Part shown: positions 1 through 6,173 of the stretch, one piece after another
Numbering within the stretch: position 1 is the first letter of the stretch
How the letters are laid out: the number at the start of each line of letters is the position of its first letter
Assembly (NCBI GenBank): GCA_025455285.1
Contig: JALOMU010000031.1
Span: forward strand, 1 to 9,194
DNA from: Flavihumibacter sp.
Lineage (GTDB): Bacteria > Bacteroidota > Bacteroidia > Chitinophagales > Chitinophagaceae
Direction: 5' to 3'
Length of the DNA stretch: 9,194 nt
Position numbers and translations under genes: made by a program
The notes under the pieces: generated by a model
Seen by the model: only the letters and a program-made list of their open reading frames with translations
Database searches by the model: none
What the model was told of the DNA's origin: nothing

Positions 1-333
1 ATTCTTGGGCTGTTGATCTCCATCGGTATCTATTTTGCATCTGGGTACACCGCTATTTTTCTGATTGCAGCACTTGGACTCGCGAATGCCCTTATGTGGC
101 CCGCCATCTTCCCGCTGGCAATCGACGGTATTGGAAAATATACACAGATCGGTTCAGCTTTTCTGATCATGGGTATTGCAGGCGGTGCAGTAGTGCCCCC
201 TCTATACGGATGGCTTAAGGATACACAGGGACTCTCTAACCAGCTTTCCTTCTTCCTTTGTTCAGCTCCGGCTTATCTGTATATCCTCTATTACGCAGCT
301 AAAGGATTCAAGGCCGGTAAAACGTTTGCATAG
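1..333 (+). CDS. FucP/GluP-like sugar MFS transporter, C-terminal fragment
   Basis: This is the 3' end of a gene whose start lies left of the window; the frame is open from base 1 and stops at TAG 331-333, leaving 110 residues. The fragment contains several hydrophobic segments typical of the last transmembrane helices of a major facilitator transporter. The stretch ALMWPAIFPLAIDGIGKYT, followed by a glycine-rich segment ending in PPLYGWLKD, strongly resembles the C-terminal half of the FucP/GluP family (fucose, glucose/galactose:H+ symporters of the inner membrane). The substrate cannot be read from this part. The gene is co-oriented with gnd 79 bases downstream, so sugar uptake may feed the oxidative pentose phosphate genes that follow; that link is inferred from position only. 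The family call is fairly sure, the substrate unknown. Confidence 0.85.
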   Translation: MLGLLISIGIYFASGYTAIFLIAALGLANALMWPAIFPLAIDGIGKYTQIGSAFLIMGIAGGAVVPPLYGWLKDTQGLSNQLSFFLCSAPAYLYILYYAAKGFKAGKTFA

Positions 334-383
334 GTTTCGGAAGCCTTCGGCAGAATGCTGACCAATGGTTCGGCATTGCTGCT

Positions 384-391
384 TACCTTTG
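384..391 (+). promoter_or_regulatory. Possible -7 promoter box for gnd-zwf-pgl
   Basis: TACCTTTG matches the Bacteroidota -7 consensus TAnnTTTG exactly and ends 21 bases before the chosen gnd ATG at 413, giving a short 5' leader. I find no good TTTG (-33) partner at the usual distance of about 19 bases, so the site rests on one box. The same octamer occurs in the better-supported promoter at 4340. Confidence 0.4.
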
Positions 392-412
392 CGGCCAATC
401 CAACCAACTGCA

Positions 413-1852
413 ATGGACAACCAAACCTTTGATTTCGGTATGGTAGGGCTCGGTGTTATGGGCCGCAACCTCCTGTTGAATGTTGCCGATCACGGCTTTA
501 AAGCCATCGGTTTTGATAAAGATTCCCGGAAAACACGGGACTTTGAAGCTGCTGCCACCCCCGGCACCACAGTAAAAGGTGTGAATACCCTGGAAGAAAT
601 GGTGGCGCAACTTTCTTTGCCCCGCCGCATCATGATTCTCGTTCCCGCCGGCAAACCCGTTGACGATGTAATTGAAAGCCTCTTACCACTTATTAGCCAG
701 GGCGATATCATTATTGACGGTGGTAATACCTACTATACGGATACACTTCGCCGGTATGAATACCTGCAACCCAAAGGAATCCATTTTATCGGGATCGGTG
801 TTTCCGGTGGCGAAGAAGGTGCCCGAACAGGTCCTTCCATGATGCCTGGTGGAGATGAAACCGCCTGGCAACAACTGAAACCTGTCCTTTCTTCCATAGC
901 AGCCAAAGTAAACAATGAGCCTTGCGTGGATTATATGGGCAAGGGCGCTGCTGGCCATTTCGTGAAAATGGTGCATAACGGCATCGAATATGCGATCATG
1001 CAGCTCATCTGTGAAACCTACGACCTTTTGCGTCGGGGTGGAAACTTCAGTAATGAAGAACTGCACCAGCTCTTTACCACCTGGAATGAGGGCGAATTGA
1101 AATCCTACCTCATTGAAATTACCGCTGCCATCTTCAAACAGCCGGATCCGGAAACAGGGACTCACCTGGTTGATCAGATTCTTGATAAAGCTGGTTCCAA
1201 AGGCACGGGCAAATGGACTTCTCAGATTGCTATGGATTTGGGTGTTGCCATCCCCACAATTGATATGGCCGTAACCATGCGGGCCATCTCAGCCTTAAAA
1301 ACCGATCGCTTAACTGCTGAAAAACTACACACAGAGTTAACCAGCCGGCATGCCCATGCCTCCGCAACTGAATCGCTGTCTCTTGATAAAGATGCATTGG
1401 CAGAAGATTGCCGCAAAGCACTCTTTGCAGCCGTAATTCTTTCCTATGTGCAGGGCATGGCTATGCTGCATACCGCCTCCAAAGAATTGTCGATGGATAT
1501 TCCATTGCATAATGCCGTTAAAGTATGGCGTGGTGGTTGTATCATCCGCTCTACCCTGCTGGAAACATTTTATGAAGCCTACCTGCGCAATCCTGCCATA
1601 AGCAACCTGCTACTCGATGCTAAAATCGCAACTGTTGTAGCCAGTCAAATCAGCTCGCTGCGGAAAACGGTGAGCCTGGCAGCATTGAATGGATTTACGG
1701 CAGGCGGACTCATGACAGCCCTTAGCTATTACGATGCGTTCACTACGGGCAGGTTACCGCTGAACCTCTTACAGGCCCAGCGCGATTATTTCGGTGCACA
1801 CACTTATGAAAGAGTGGATCGCGAAGGTAAATTTCATACCCAATGGACCTGA
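413..1852 (+). CDS. gnd: 6-phosphogluconate dehydrogenase, decarboxylating
   Basis: This enzyme oxidises and decarboxylates 6-phosphogluconate to ribulose-5-phosphate, making NAD(P)H in the cytoplasm. The 479-residue product is full length for the family. Near the N-terminus lies the Rossmann motif GLGVMGRN (12-19). The substrate signature VSGGEEGARTGPS is at 130-142. The catalytic K185 and the H188/N189 pair lie in GHFVKMVHNG, and the family signature LDKAGSKGTGKW is at 257-268. The C-terminal QRDYFGAHTYER supplies the substrate-binding Arg457 and His463. I chose the ATG at 413 because it sits ten residues before the NADP fold; an in-frame ATG at 365 would add 16 residues unlike the family and would place a promoter-like box inside the gene. 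Neither start has a clear Shine-Dalgarno. It is the first gene of a gnd-zwf-pgl run. No key residue is missing. Confidence 0.97.
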   Translation: MDNQTFDFGMVGLGVMGRNLLLNVADHGFKAIGFDKDSRKTRDFEAAATPGTTVKGVNTLEEMVAQLSLPRRIMILVPAGKPVDDVIESLLPLISQGDIIIDGGNTYYTDTLRRYEYLQPKGIHFIGIGVSGGEEGARTGPSMMPGGDETAWQQLKPVLSSIAAKVNNEPCVDYMGKGAAGHFVKMVHNGIEYAIMQLICETYDLLRRGGNFSNEELHQLFTTWNEGELKSYLIEITAAIFKQPDPETGTHLVDQILDKAGSKGTGKWTSQIAMDLGVAIPTIDMAVTMRAISALKTDRLTAEKLHTELTSRHAHASATESLSLDKDALAEDCRKALFAAVILSYVQGMAMLHTASKELSMDIPLHNAVKVWRGGCIIRSTLLETFYEAYLRNPAISNLLLDAKIATVVASQISSLRKTVSLAALNGFTAGGLMTALSYYDAFTTGRLPLNLLQAQRDYFGAHTYERVDREGKFHTQWT

Positions 1853-1881
1853 GAACTGCAACTTCAACAAACTCAAAAAAC

Positions 1882-3402
1882 ATGTCTGCTACGCATAAAA
1901 GACCTGCCTCTTCTCTGATCTTTATCTTCGGTGGTAGTGGTGATCTCAATCACCGTAAACTTTCTCCCGCCCTCTATAATCTCTTTATCGACGAATGGAT
2001 GCCCGAAAAATTTGATATTGTGGGTATCGGCCGCCGGCCCTATGATAATGAATCCTATCGCAAACACCTGTTTAACGGGATTCAGCAATTCAGTCGCCGT
2101 AAAGACGACCAGGGAGGCAAATGGCAGGTGTTCGCCAATCATGTTGCCTATCTCCAGATGGATGCCGAACAGGAAGAGGAATATGAAAAAATTGCTGAAA
2201 TCGTACGAATAAAGGAGGCTGAATATGGTGAACATCCCAATGTGATTTTTTACCTAGCCGTAGCACCCCAACTGGTACCAGGAATCGTTAGCAAACTTGG
2301 CCCCCTGAATATCTGTGCAGATACCAAATGTACCCGTGTGGTCGTGGAGAAACCTTTTGGTCACGATCTCGCATCCGCGCTGGAGCTGAATAAGCTGCTG
2401 GCCGGCATGTTTGATGAAAAACAGATTTACCGGATCGACCACTACCTAGGAAAGGAAACCGTTCAGAATATCCTGGCACTACGATTTGCCAACGCGTTAT
2501 TTGAACCTATCTGGAACCGGAATTATATCGACCATATCCAGATTACCGCTTCCGAAACAGTAGGAGTAGAAGGAAGGGGCGATTTTTATGAAAGCTCCGG
2601 TGCCCTTCGTGATATGGTACAAAACCATATCCTGCAACTGCTTTGTATGGTAGCCATGGAAGCACCCGTAAGTTTCGATGCCGATGAGATCCGGAATAAA
2701 AAAGTAGATGTATTACACGCCATCCGGAAGATTTCCAAAGAAGAGGTTCATAAAATGGCAGTACGCGGCCAATACAGCGAAGGCTGGATGAAAGGCCAGG
2801 AAGTTGCGGGGTATCGACAGGAGAAAAATGTAGCAGCCGATTCTCCTGTGGAAACTTTTGCAGCGGTTAAGTTTTACATTGATAACTGGCGCTGGCAGGA
2901 TGTTCCATTTTATGTACGCACGGGCAAACGAATGGCGGACAAGGAAACCATTGTAACCGTTCAATTCAAAGCTGCTCCGAGTTATGCTTTCCCGCCGGAA
3001 TCTGCTGAAACCTGGAGGGCCAATCGCCTGACCATCAGCATCGCCCCCGAAATGGATATCCGGCTCCGGTTCCAGGCCAAACGACCCGGACAGGATCTTA
3101 CCCTCAGCCCGGTTGACATGATCTTCAGTTACCAGGATGCTTACGAAGAACATGAACCCGAAGCATATGAAACCCTGCTCCTGGATGTGATGGAAGGAAA
3201 TGCTACACTATTCATGCGGGAAGACCAGGTGGCAGCTGCCTGGAAAGTGATTATGCCCATTCTGGAAGCCTGGCAGCAACGTCCGCCGGTCGACTTCCCG
3301 AATTATGCACCAGCTTCCTGGGGACCCGAGGACTCCGAAGCCCTGATCGCACGGGACGGCCGGAACTGGGCCTCCCTGCCCGAACCCCATAAAGAACGCT
3401 AA
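1882..3402 (+). CDS. zwf: Glucose-6-phosphate 1-dehydrogenase
   Basis: This is the first enzyme of the oxidative pentose phosphate pathway, converting glucose-6-phosphate and NADP+ to 6-phosphogluconolactone and NADPH. The 506-residue product has the expected layout. The nucleotide-binding GGSGDL is at 17-22, with a G where many homologues have A. EKPFG is at 156-160, and the active-site signature DHYLGKE at 186-192 carries Asp186, His187 and Lys191. The second catalytic His249 is in the MVQNHILQ segment, and FYVRTGKRM near 343-351 includes the substrate-binding Lys349. I chose ATG 1882, 29 bases after the gnd stop. An in-frame ATG at 1843, overlapping gnd by 10 bases, would add 13 polar residues; it cannot be excluded, because overlap starts do occur. 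The gene is co-transcribed by position with gnd and pgl. Confidence 0.96.
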   Translation: MSATHKRPASSLIFIFGGSGDLNHRKLSPALYNLFIDEWMPEKFDIVGIGRRPYDNESYRKHLFNGIQQFSRRKDDQGGKWQVFANHVAYLQMDAEQEEEYEKIAEIVRIKEAEYGEHPNVIFYLAVAPQLVPGIVSKLGPLNICADTKCTRVVVEKPFGHDLASALELNKLLAGMFDEKQIYRIDHYLGKETVQNILALRFANALFEPIWNRNYIDHIQITASETVGVEGRGDFYESSGALRDMVQNHILQLLCMVAMEAPVSFDADEIRNKKVDVLHAIRKISKEEVHKMAVRGQYSEGWMKGQEVAGYRQEKNVAADSPVETFAAVKFYIDNWRWQDVPFYVRTGKRMADKETIVTVQFKAAPSYAFPPESAETWRANRLTISIAPEMDIRLRFQAKRPGQDLTLSPVDMIFSYQDAYEEHEPEAYETLLLDVMEGNATLFMREDQVAAAWKVIMPILEAWQQRPPVDFPNYAPASWGPEDSEALIARDGRNWASLPEPHKER

Positions 3403-3408
3403 CCCCTC

Positions 3409-3453
3409 ACCGGTCGGAGCTTGTCAGCCTATGGCGGATGGCACCCGACCGGT
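3409..3453 (+). repeat. Perfect 9-bp inverted repeat in the zwf-pgl gap
   Basis: ACCGGTCGG (3409-3417) and CCGACCGGT (3445-3453) are exact reverse complements separated by 27 bases, lying wholly between the zwf stop and the pgl ATG. The loop holds a small GCC-TAT-GGC stem. No T-run follows (the downstream bases are AAAACAT), so this is not a classical terminator. Each arm contains the self-complementary ACCGGT. Possible roles are an intercistronic mRNA stem that protects or attenuates, a copy of a dispersed repeat, or a pair of operator half-sites; the sequence alone does not decide. Confidence 0.6.
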
Positions 3454-3465
3454 AAAACATATTAT

Positions 3466-4197
3466 ATGCAACTCCATGTCTTCCCTAATGCAGAAACAGT
3501 AGCAACCGAAGCAGCACATTTCATTGTTCACCGGATCAAGGAAGTGCTGAGCCAAAAGGATCGGTTTACCATCTGTTTATCAGGCGGTTCCACCCCCAAA
3601 CGCCTGCATCAGTTACTGGCAGAAGAGCCCTTACAAAGCCAGGTTGATTGGAGTAAAATCCATGTATTCTGGGGTGATGAGCGGTATGTACCATTGGAAG
3701 ATGAGCGCAATAACGCCAGGATGGCATACGATACCCTGTTAAACAAAGTAAACATCCCGGAAGATCAAATCCATGTTATGCGGACGGATTATGATAGTCC
3801 GGCTGATGCGGCCGACGCATATGAAAAAATCCTACATCAGTATTTTGACAATCAACCACATAGCTTTGATCTTCTCATTCTTGGGATGGGTGATGATGCC
3901 CATACACTTTCTCTTTTCCCACATACTGAGGTAATTCATGAGAACTCCAGGTGGTGCAGTTCTTTTTTCCTGGAACAACAGGATATGTTCCGGGTAACCA
4001 TCACCCGGCCGATTGCCAACAAATCCAGCTGTATCTTATTCCTCACAACCGGATCAGGCAAAGCAAAAGCGCTGGCAAACGTACTGGAAGGTCCGAGAGA
4101 TATCGACCAATACCCTTCCCAATCCGTTCAATCCACAGAAGGAACTACCATTTGGATGGTGGATGAGGCTGCTGCCGCAGCACTCGAACGTCGTTGA
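3466..4197 (+). CDS. pgl: 6-phosphogluconolactonase (DevB/Pgl type)
   Basis: This enzyme hydrolyses 6-phosphogluconolactone to 6-phosphogluconate, the step between zwf and gnd. The 243-residue product has the usual length of the DevB/SOL family, which is related to glucosamine-6-phosphate isomerase. The phosphate-binding SGGSTPK is at 39-45. FWGDERYVP is at 68-76, followed by the DERNNARM segment. GMGDDAHTLSLFP at 140-152 carries the general-base region, and TGSGKAKALANVLEG lies near the C-terminus. The common GxDGHTASLFP motif here reads GDDAHTLSLFP; the histidine is kept. ATG 3466 was chosen because residues of the family begin directly after it. A TTG at 3421 in the same frame would translate through the inverted repeat and has no family support. 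Together with gnd and zwf it completes the branch. Confidence 0.95.
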   Translation: MQLHVFPNAETVATEAAHFIVHRIKEVLSQKDRFTICLSGGSTPKRLHQLLAEEPLQSQVDWSKIHVFWGDERYVPLEDERNNARMAYDTLLNKVNIPEDQIHVMRTDYDSPADAADAYEKILHQYFDNQPHSFDLLILGMGDDAHTLSLFPHTEVIHENSRWCSSFFLEQQDMFRVTITRPIANKSSCILFLTTGSGKAKALANVLEGPRDIDQYPSQSVQSTEGTTIWMVDEAAAAALERR

Positions 4198-4316
4198 TCC
4201 CTCCCCCGGAATTGCTGCAGAAAATACGGTTATACCCGAAGAACTACGGTTTCTTTTGAGTAAAAATGCTATTCATCGAAGAAAATCGCCTTATTATCGA
4301 ATATAGGTGCTTACCC

Positions 4317-4347
4317 TTAGTAAAATTCATCTAAGTGTTTACCTTTG
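4317..4347 (+). promoter_or_regulatory. Bacteroidota-type promoter for the T9SS cargo gene
   Basis: TTAG (4317-4320) and TACCTTTG (4340-4347) are separated by 19 bases, matching TTTG-N19-TAnnTTTG with one mismatch in the -33 box. Transcription would start near 4352-4356, giving a leader of about 105 bases before ATG 4461. A short inverted pair CTTAG/CTAAG (4316-4320, 4331-4335) lies across the spacer and could bind a regulator or be chance. The rest of the 4198-4460 gap shows no gene and no convincing terminator for pgl. Confidence 0.6.
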
Positions 4348-4362
4348 TGTTGTCATCGGTAG

Positions 4363-4395
4363 AAACCTTATACCGAACTAAAGACAAAACCTTAT
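4363..4395 (+). repeat. 9-nt direct repeat in the 5' leader
   Basis: AAACCTTAT occurs at 4363-4371 and again at 4387-4395, 24 bases apart (a little over two helical turns), just downstream of the predicted transcription start. It could be a tandem binding site for a regulator, but two copies of an AT-rich 9-mer in a short leader may also be chance. Confidence 0.3.
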
Positions 4396-4434
4396 CTACC
4401 CTATACCAGAATCGATCCTCTACCTACAAAAAGC

Positions 4435-4452
4435 CGATTAATAAATTAATCG
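4435..4452. promoter_or_regulatory. Perfect 18-nt palindrome before the T9SS cargo start
   Basis: CGATTAATAAATTAATCG has two exact 8-base arms (4435-4442 and 4445-4452) around AA and ends eight bases before ATG 4461. Its size and symmetry suit an operator for a dimeric helix-turn-helix regulator. As RNA it could fold into a stem of about six pairs next to the initiation site. It lies about 80-100 bases downstream of the predicted transcription start, so a repressor there would act as a roadblock. Confidence 0.45.
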
Positions 4453-4460
4453 TACCAGAA

Positions 4461-5627
4461 ATGAAAACTATTCTTTACAAGAGCATGCTTATGCTCTTAC
4501 TGACCATTTTATGCGCTTTCGAAAGCGTTTCACAACTCAACAGAGGAAGTCTTCCTTCCGATAGAACAGAGTCTATTTTGGCACAACGTTACCGTGCTAT
4601 TCGTAATTCAGGTGGAACTGGCGGGCAGGAATTATATTTTGGAACTCCTGATCTGGGAAACAATGGAAATAGAAGAGGTTTTGATTTTAATTATCAACCA
4701 CTCATTGAATTCACTATGACTTTCGATCCTAACCAGGATCAGATCAGACATGAGAGCCGAATAATTGCTAACAATGGAAATCGCTCAACACCAGGGGCTT
4801 CCATTTCTTCCTTAAGAAGTTTTTTAGGAAATCAGAAAGCAAGTCAGCTTCAAAACATCAATTATATTCAGATAGAATTACGTCTCTCAGGAAACAATAA
4901 TGATAATGGGCAGGTTACAATAGAAAACCTTGAATTAAACGGTGTGTCTATAAATGAAACTATTTCTGTTGATAGAAATGGAATTGCTTCTGCTTATTTA
5001 TTAGATAGAAACTTAGCAAGAGGATTTACATTAACAGGTCGTATGAGAATTACTGGAAACAGGTTTAACAATTCACCTGAAGGTAATAAAATGGAAATCT
5101 CCTCCGGTTACTTCTACGACTTCACAACACTACCCCTTGAATTCACCAGCATCAAAGGGTTTGCAGAAAACGGCCAGAACCGCATCAACTTTACTACCGC
5201 TGATAACCACGAAGCTAAAACTTTCTATATCGAGCGTTCCGAAGATGGTATGAAGTATGAAACAATCGGACAGGTTGCAACGGTTAATGGTCGCACTGGT
5301 CAATATACGTTCATTGACAAAACACCTTTGCTGAATGGATTCTACCGCATACGTGGTGTAAACATCCTGGATCGCATGGTTTATTCAGATGTTATCCGGA
5401 TCAATCAGAGCTTCAGCACCATGCGTGTTATCAACCAGGTTGGTCGCACGGAAATAATATTCTCTGAGTCGAAAGCAAGAAATATCAAATTGTTCTCCTT
5501 CTCAGGTCAGCTTGTAAAACAAATCAATTTCAATAGCAACCGTCACGCTTTTGATCACCAGGGACTGCAAAAAGGTATGTACGTTATGCAGGTGAATGGT
5601 GAAGCAATCAAAATCATGGTGCTTTAA
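4461..5627 (+). CDS. Secreted protein with T9SS sorting-like C-terminus
   Basis: The product has 388 residues. A signal peptide (about 1-24: Lys2 and Lys7, hydrophobic 9-20, cleavage probably after SVS) leads into an all-beta-looking, Asn/Gly-rich domain (about 25-215). That domain loosely resembles 'choice-of-anchor' surface domains by pattern (ELYFG, TMTFDPNQD, IENLELNG, GFTLTGRMRI); this is recall, not a search. From 224 comes the Bacteroidota linker motif LPLEF and an Fn3-like module with FYIERSEDG and FYRIRGVN. Residues about 320-388 (LFSFSGQLVKQ, GLQKGMYVMQVNG, ending KIMVL) resemble a type A T9SS sorting domain. Export to the cell surface is therefore likely; function is unknown. ATG 4461 begins the signal peptide, whereas a GTG at 4335 in frame overlaps the promoter. 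Arginine codons change near residue 212: 11 of 18 are AGA/AGG before it, 1 of 11 after. Confidence 0.85.
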   Translation: MKTILYKSMLMLLLTILCAFESVSQLNRGSLPSDRTESILAQRYRAIRNSGGTGGQELYFGTPDLGNNGNRRGFDFNYQPLIEFTMTFDPNQDQIRHESRIIANNGNRSTPGASISSLRSFLGNQKASQLQNINYIQIELRLSGNNNDNGQVTIENLELNGVSINETISVDRNGIASAYLLDRNLARGFTLTGRMRITGNRFNNSPEGNKMEISSGYFYDFTTLPLEFTSIKGFAENGQNRINFTTADNHEAKTFYIERSEDGMKYETIGQVATVNGRTGQYTFIDKTPLLNGFYRIRGVNILDRMVYSDVIRINQSFSTMRVINQVGRTEIIFSESKARNIKLFSFSGQLVKQINFNSNRHAFDHQGLQKGMYVMQVNGEAIKIMVL

Positions 5628-5663
5628 AAATACTGCACGGTTCGATTAATTTGGAAGGTGCAG
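5626..5663 (-). terminator. Intrinsic terminator of the minus-strand operon
   Basis: Read on the minus strand, CTGCAC (5663-5658) pairs exactly with GTGCAG (5638-5633) across a 19-base loop, where TTC/GAA can pair further. The stem is followed by TATTTTT. It lies 66 bases beyond the stop of the Dabb gene and its T-run abuts the end of the convergent plus-strand gene. Confidence 0.5.
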
Positions 5664-5682
5664 AGGATCACTTCTGGTAGAG

Positions 5683-5730
5683 TTCCTGGACTGTCCGTTT
5701 TCTAACAAGCGCAGCCAGGAATCTTTTTTT
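5683..5730 (+). terminator. Intrinsic terminator of the T9SS cargo gene
   Basis: TTCCTGG (5683-5689) pairs exactly with CCAGGAA (5715-5721); after a bulged A, CTG (5691-5693) also pairs with CAG (5712-5714). The stem is followed by TC and seven T residues (5724-5730). The T-run overlaps the stop codon of the convergent Dabb gene at 5729. This is the better of the two hairpins in the gap. Confidence 0.65.
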
Positions 5731-6148
5731 ATTTAGCCTGAACACTATCGTACACCACCACTTTCTCCCAAAGCATGCTGCATTCCTCAATAAACTTGAG
5801 ATGTATGGGATCACTCTGGTAAACTTCCTGATCTGCATCATTTTTAAACACCAGCAGCCAGGAAACCTGATAACTACGTTCAATCACTTCCCGATTGGTA
5901 GTTGCCGGAACACCGATATGAGCTGATTCAATCGTTTTAGCCTTGGTCAGTTTTTGTAAACCCGCTATCAGCTTCTGCTTGTCTTCCTGGCTATCAGGAT
6001 TTTTAAGCCAAAAAAATACATGATGAATAAACTTGTTCTTTAGTTGGGCAGTATCTCCTTCCACAGAGGCTGCGCCAAGTCCTAATCCACTCATAATAGT
6101 TAATTTTCCGGTTGATGAAATGAATTCACGACGGGATTGTGTATCCAT
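5729..6148 (-). CDS. Dabb-family alpha/beta-barrel protein with Tat signal
   Basis: This is a 139-residue protein. The N-terminus SRREFI (5-10), followed by a mildly hydrophobic Gly/Ala stretch (about 16-28), fits a twin-arginine signal, so export in folded form is likely. From about 38 it matches the dimeric stress-responsive A/B barrel (Dabb) pattern: FIHHVFFWLKNP opens the domain, an amphipathic helix (56-71) follows, then a SYQVSWLLVFKND strand and the ending HLKFIEE with KVVVYDS. Dabb proteins form dimeric barrels and their functions are mostly unassigned; one plant member is a polyketide cyclase. No catalytic assignment can be made here. The ATG is 25 bases after the stop of the beta-propeller gene, so it is probably the last gene of that operon. 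Its frame stays open upstream of the ATG into the neighbour's A9 run. The signal is unusual, since most Dabb proteins are cytoplasmic. Confidence 0.82.
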   Translation of the reverse strand: MDTQSRREFISSTGKLTIMSGLGLGAASVEGDTAQLKNKFIHHVFFWLKNPDSQEDKQKLIAGLQKLTKAKTIESAHIGVPATTNREVIERSYQVSWLLVFKNDADQEVYQSDPIHLKFIEECSMLWEKVVVYDSVQAK

Positions 6149-6173
6149 GTTTACTTGCTTTAAAGTGTTGAAA

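Noticed and set aside
354..377. Hairpin AATGC/GCATT after the transporter as a terminator
   Set aside because: The stem is short with wobble pairs and a bulge, and no T-run follows. It also runs almost up to the gnd promoter box.
365..412. ATG 365 as the start of gnd
   Set aside because: It would add 16 residues unlike the family and place the TACCTTTG box within the coding region.
683..1165. 160-codon open frame on the minus strand inside gnd, and similar frames inside zwf and the haloperoxidase gene
   Set aside because: They lie opposite strongly recognised genes, have no family resemblance, and follow from the codon pattern of the real gene.
3884..3922. Broken active site in Pgl (DDAH in place of DGH)
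   Set aside because: The histidine and surrounding LSLFP are intact and all other motifs are present; this is likely a lineage variant, not loss of function.
4222..4260. Repeated ACGGTT with a T-rich stretch after pgl as a terminator
   Set aside because: The copies are direct, not inverted, so no stem forms. I see no convincing terminator for the gnd-zwf-pgl operon.
4335..4460. GTG 4335 as the start of the T9SS cargo gene
   Set aside because: It overlaps the predicted -7 box and would put 42 polar residues before an obvious signal peptide that begins at ATG 4461.
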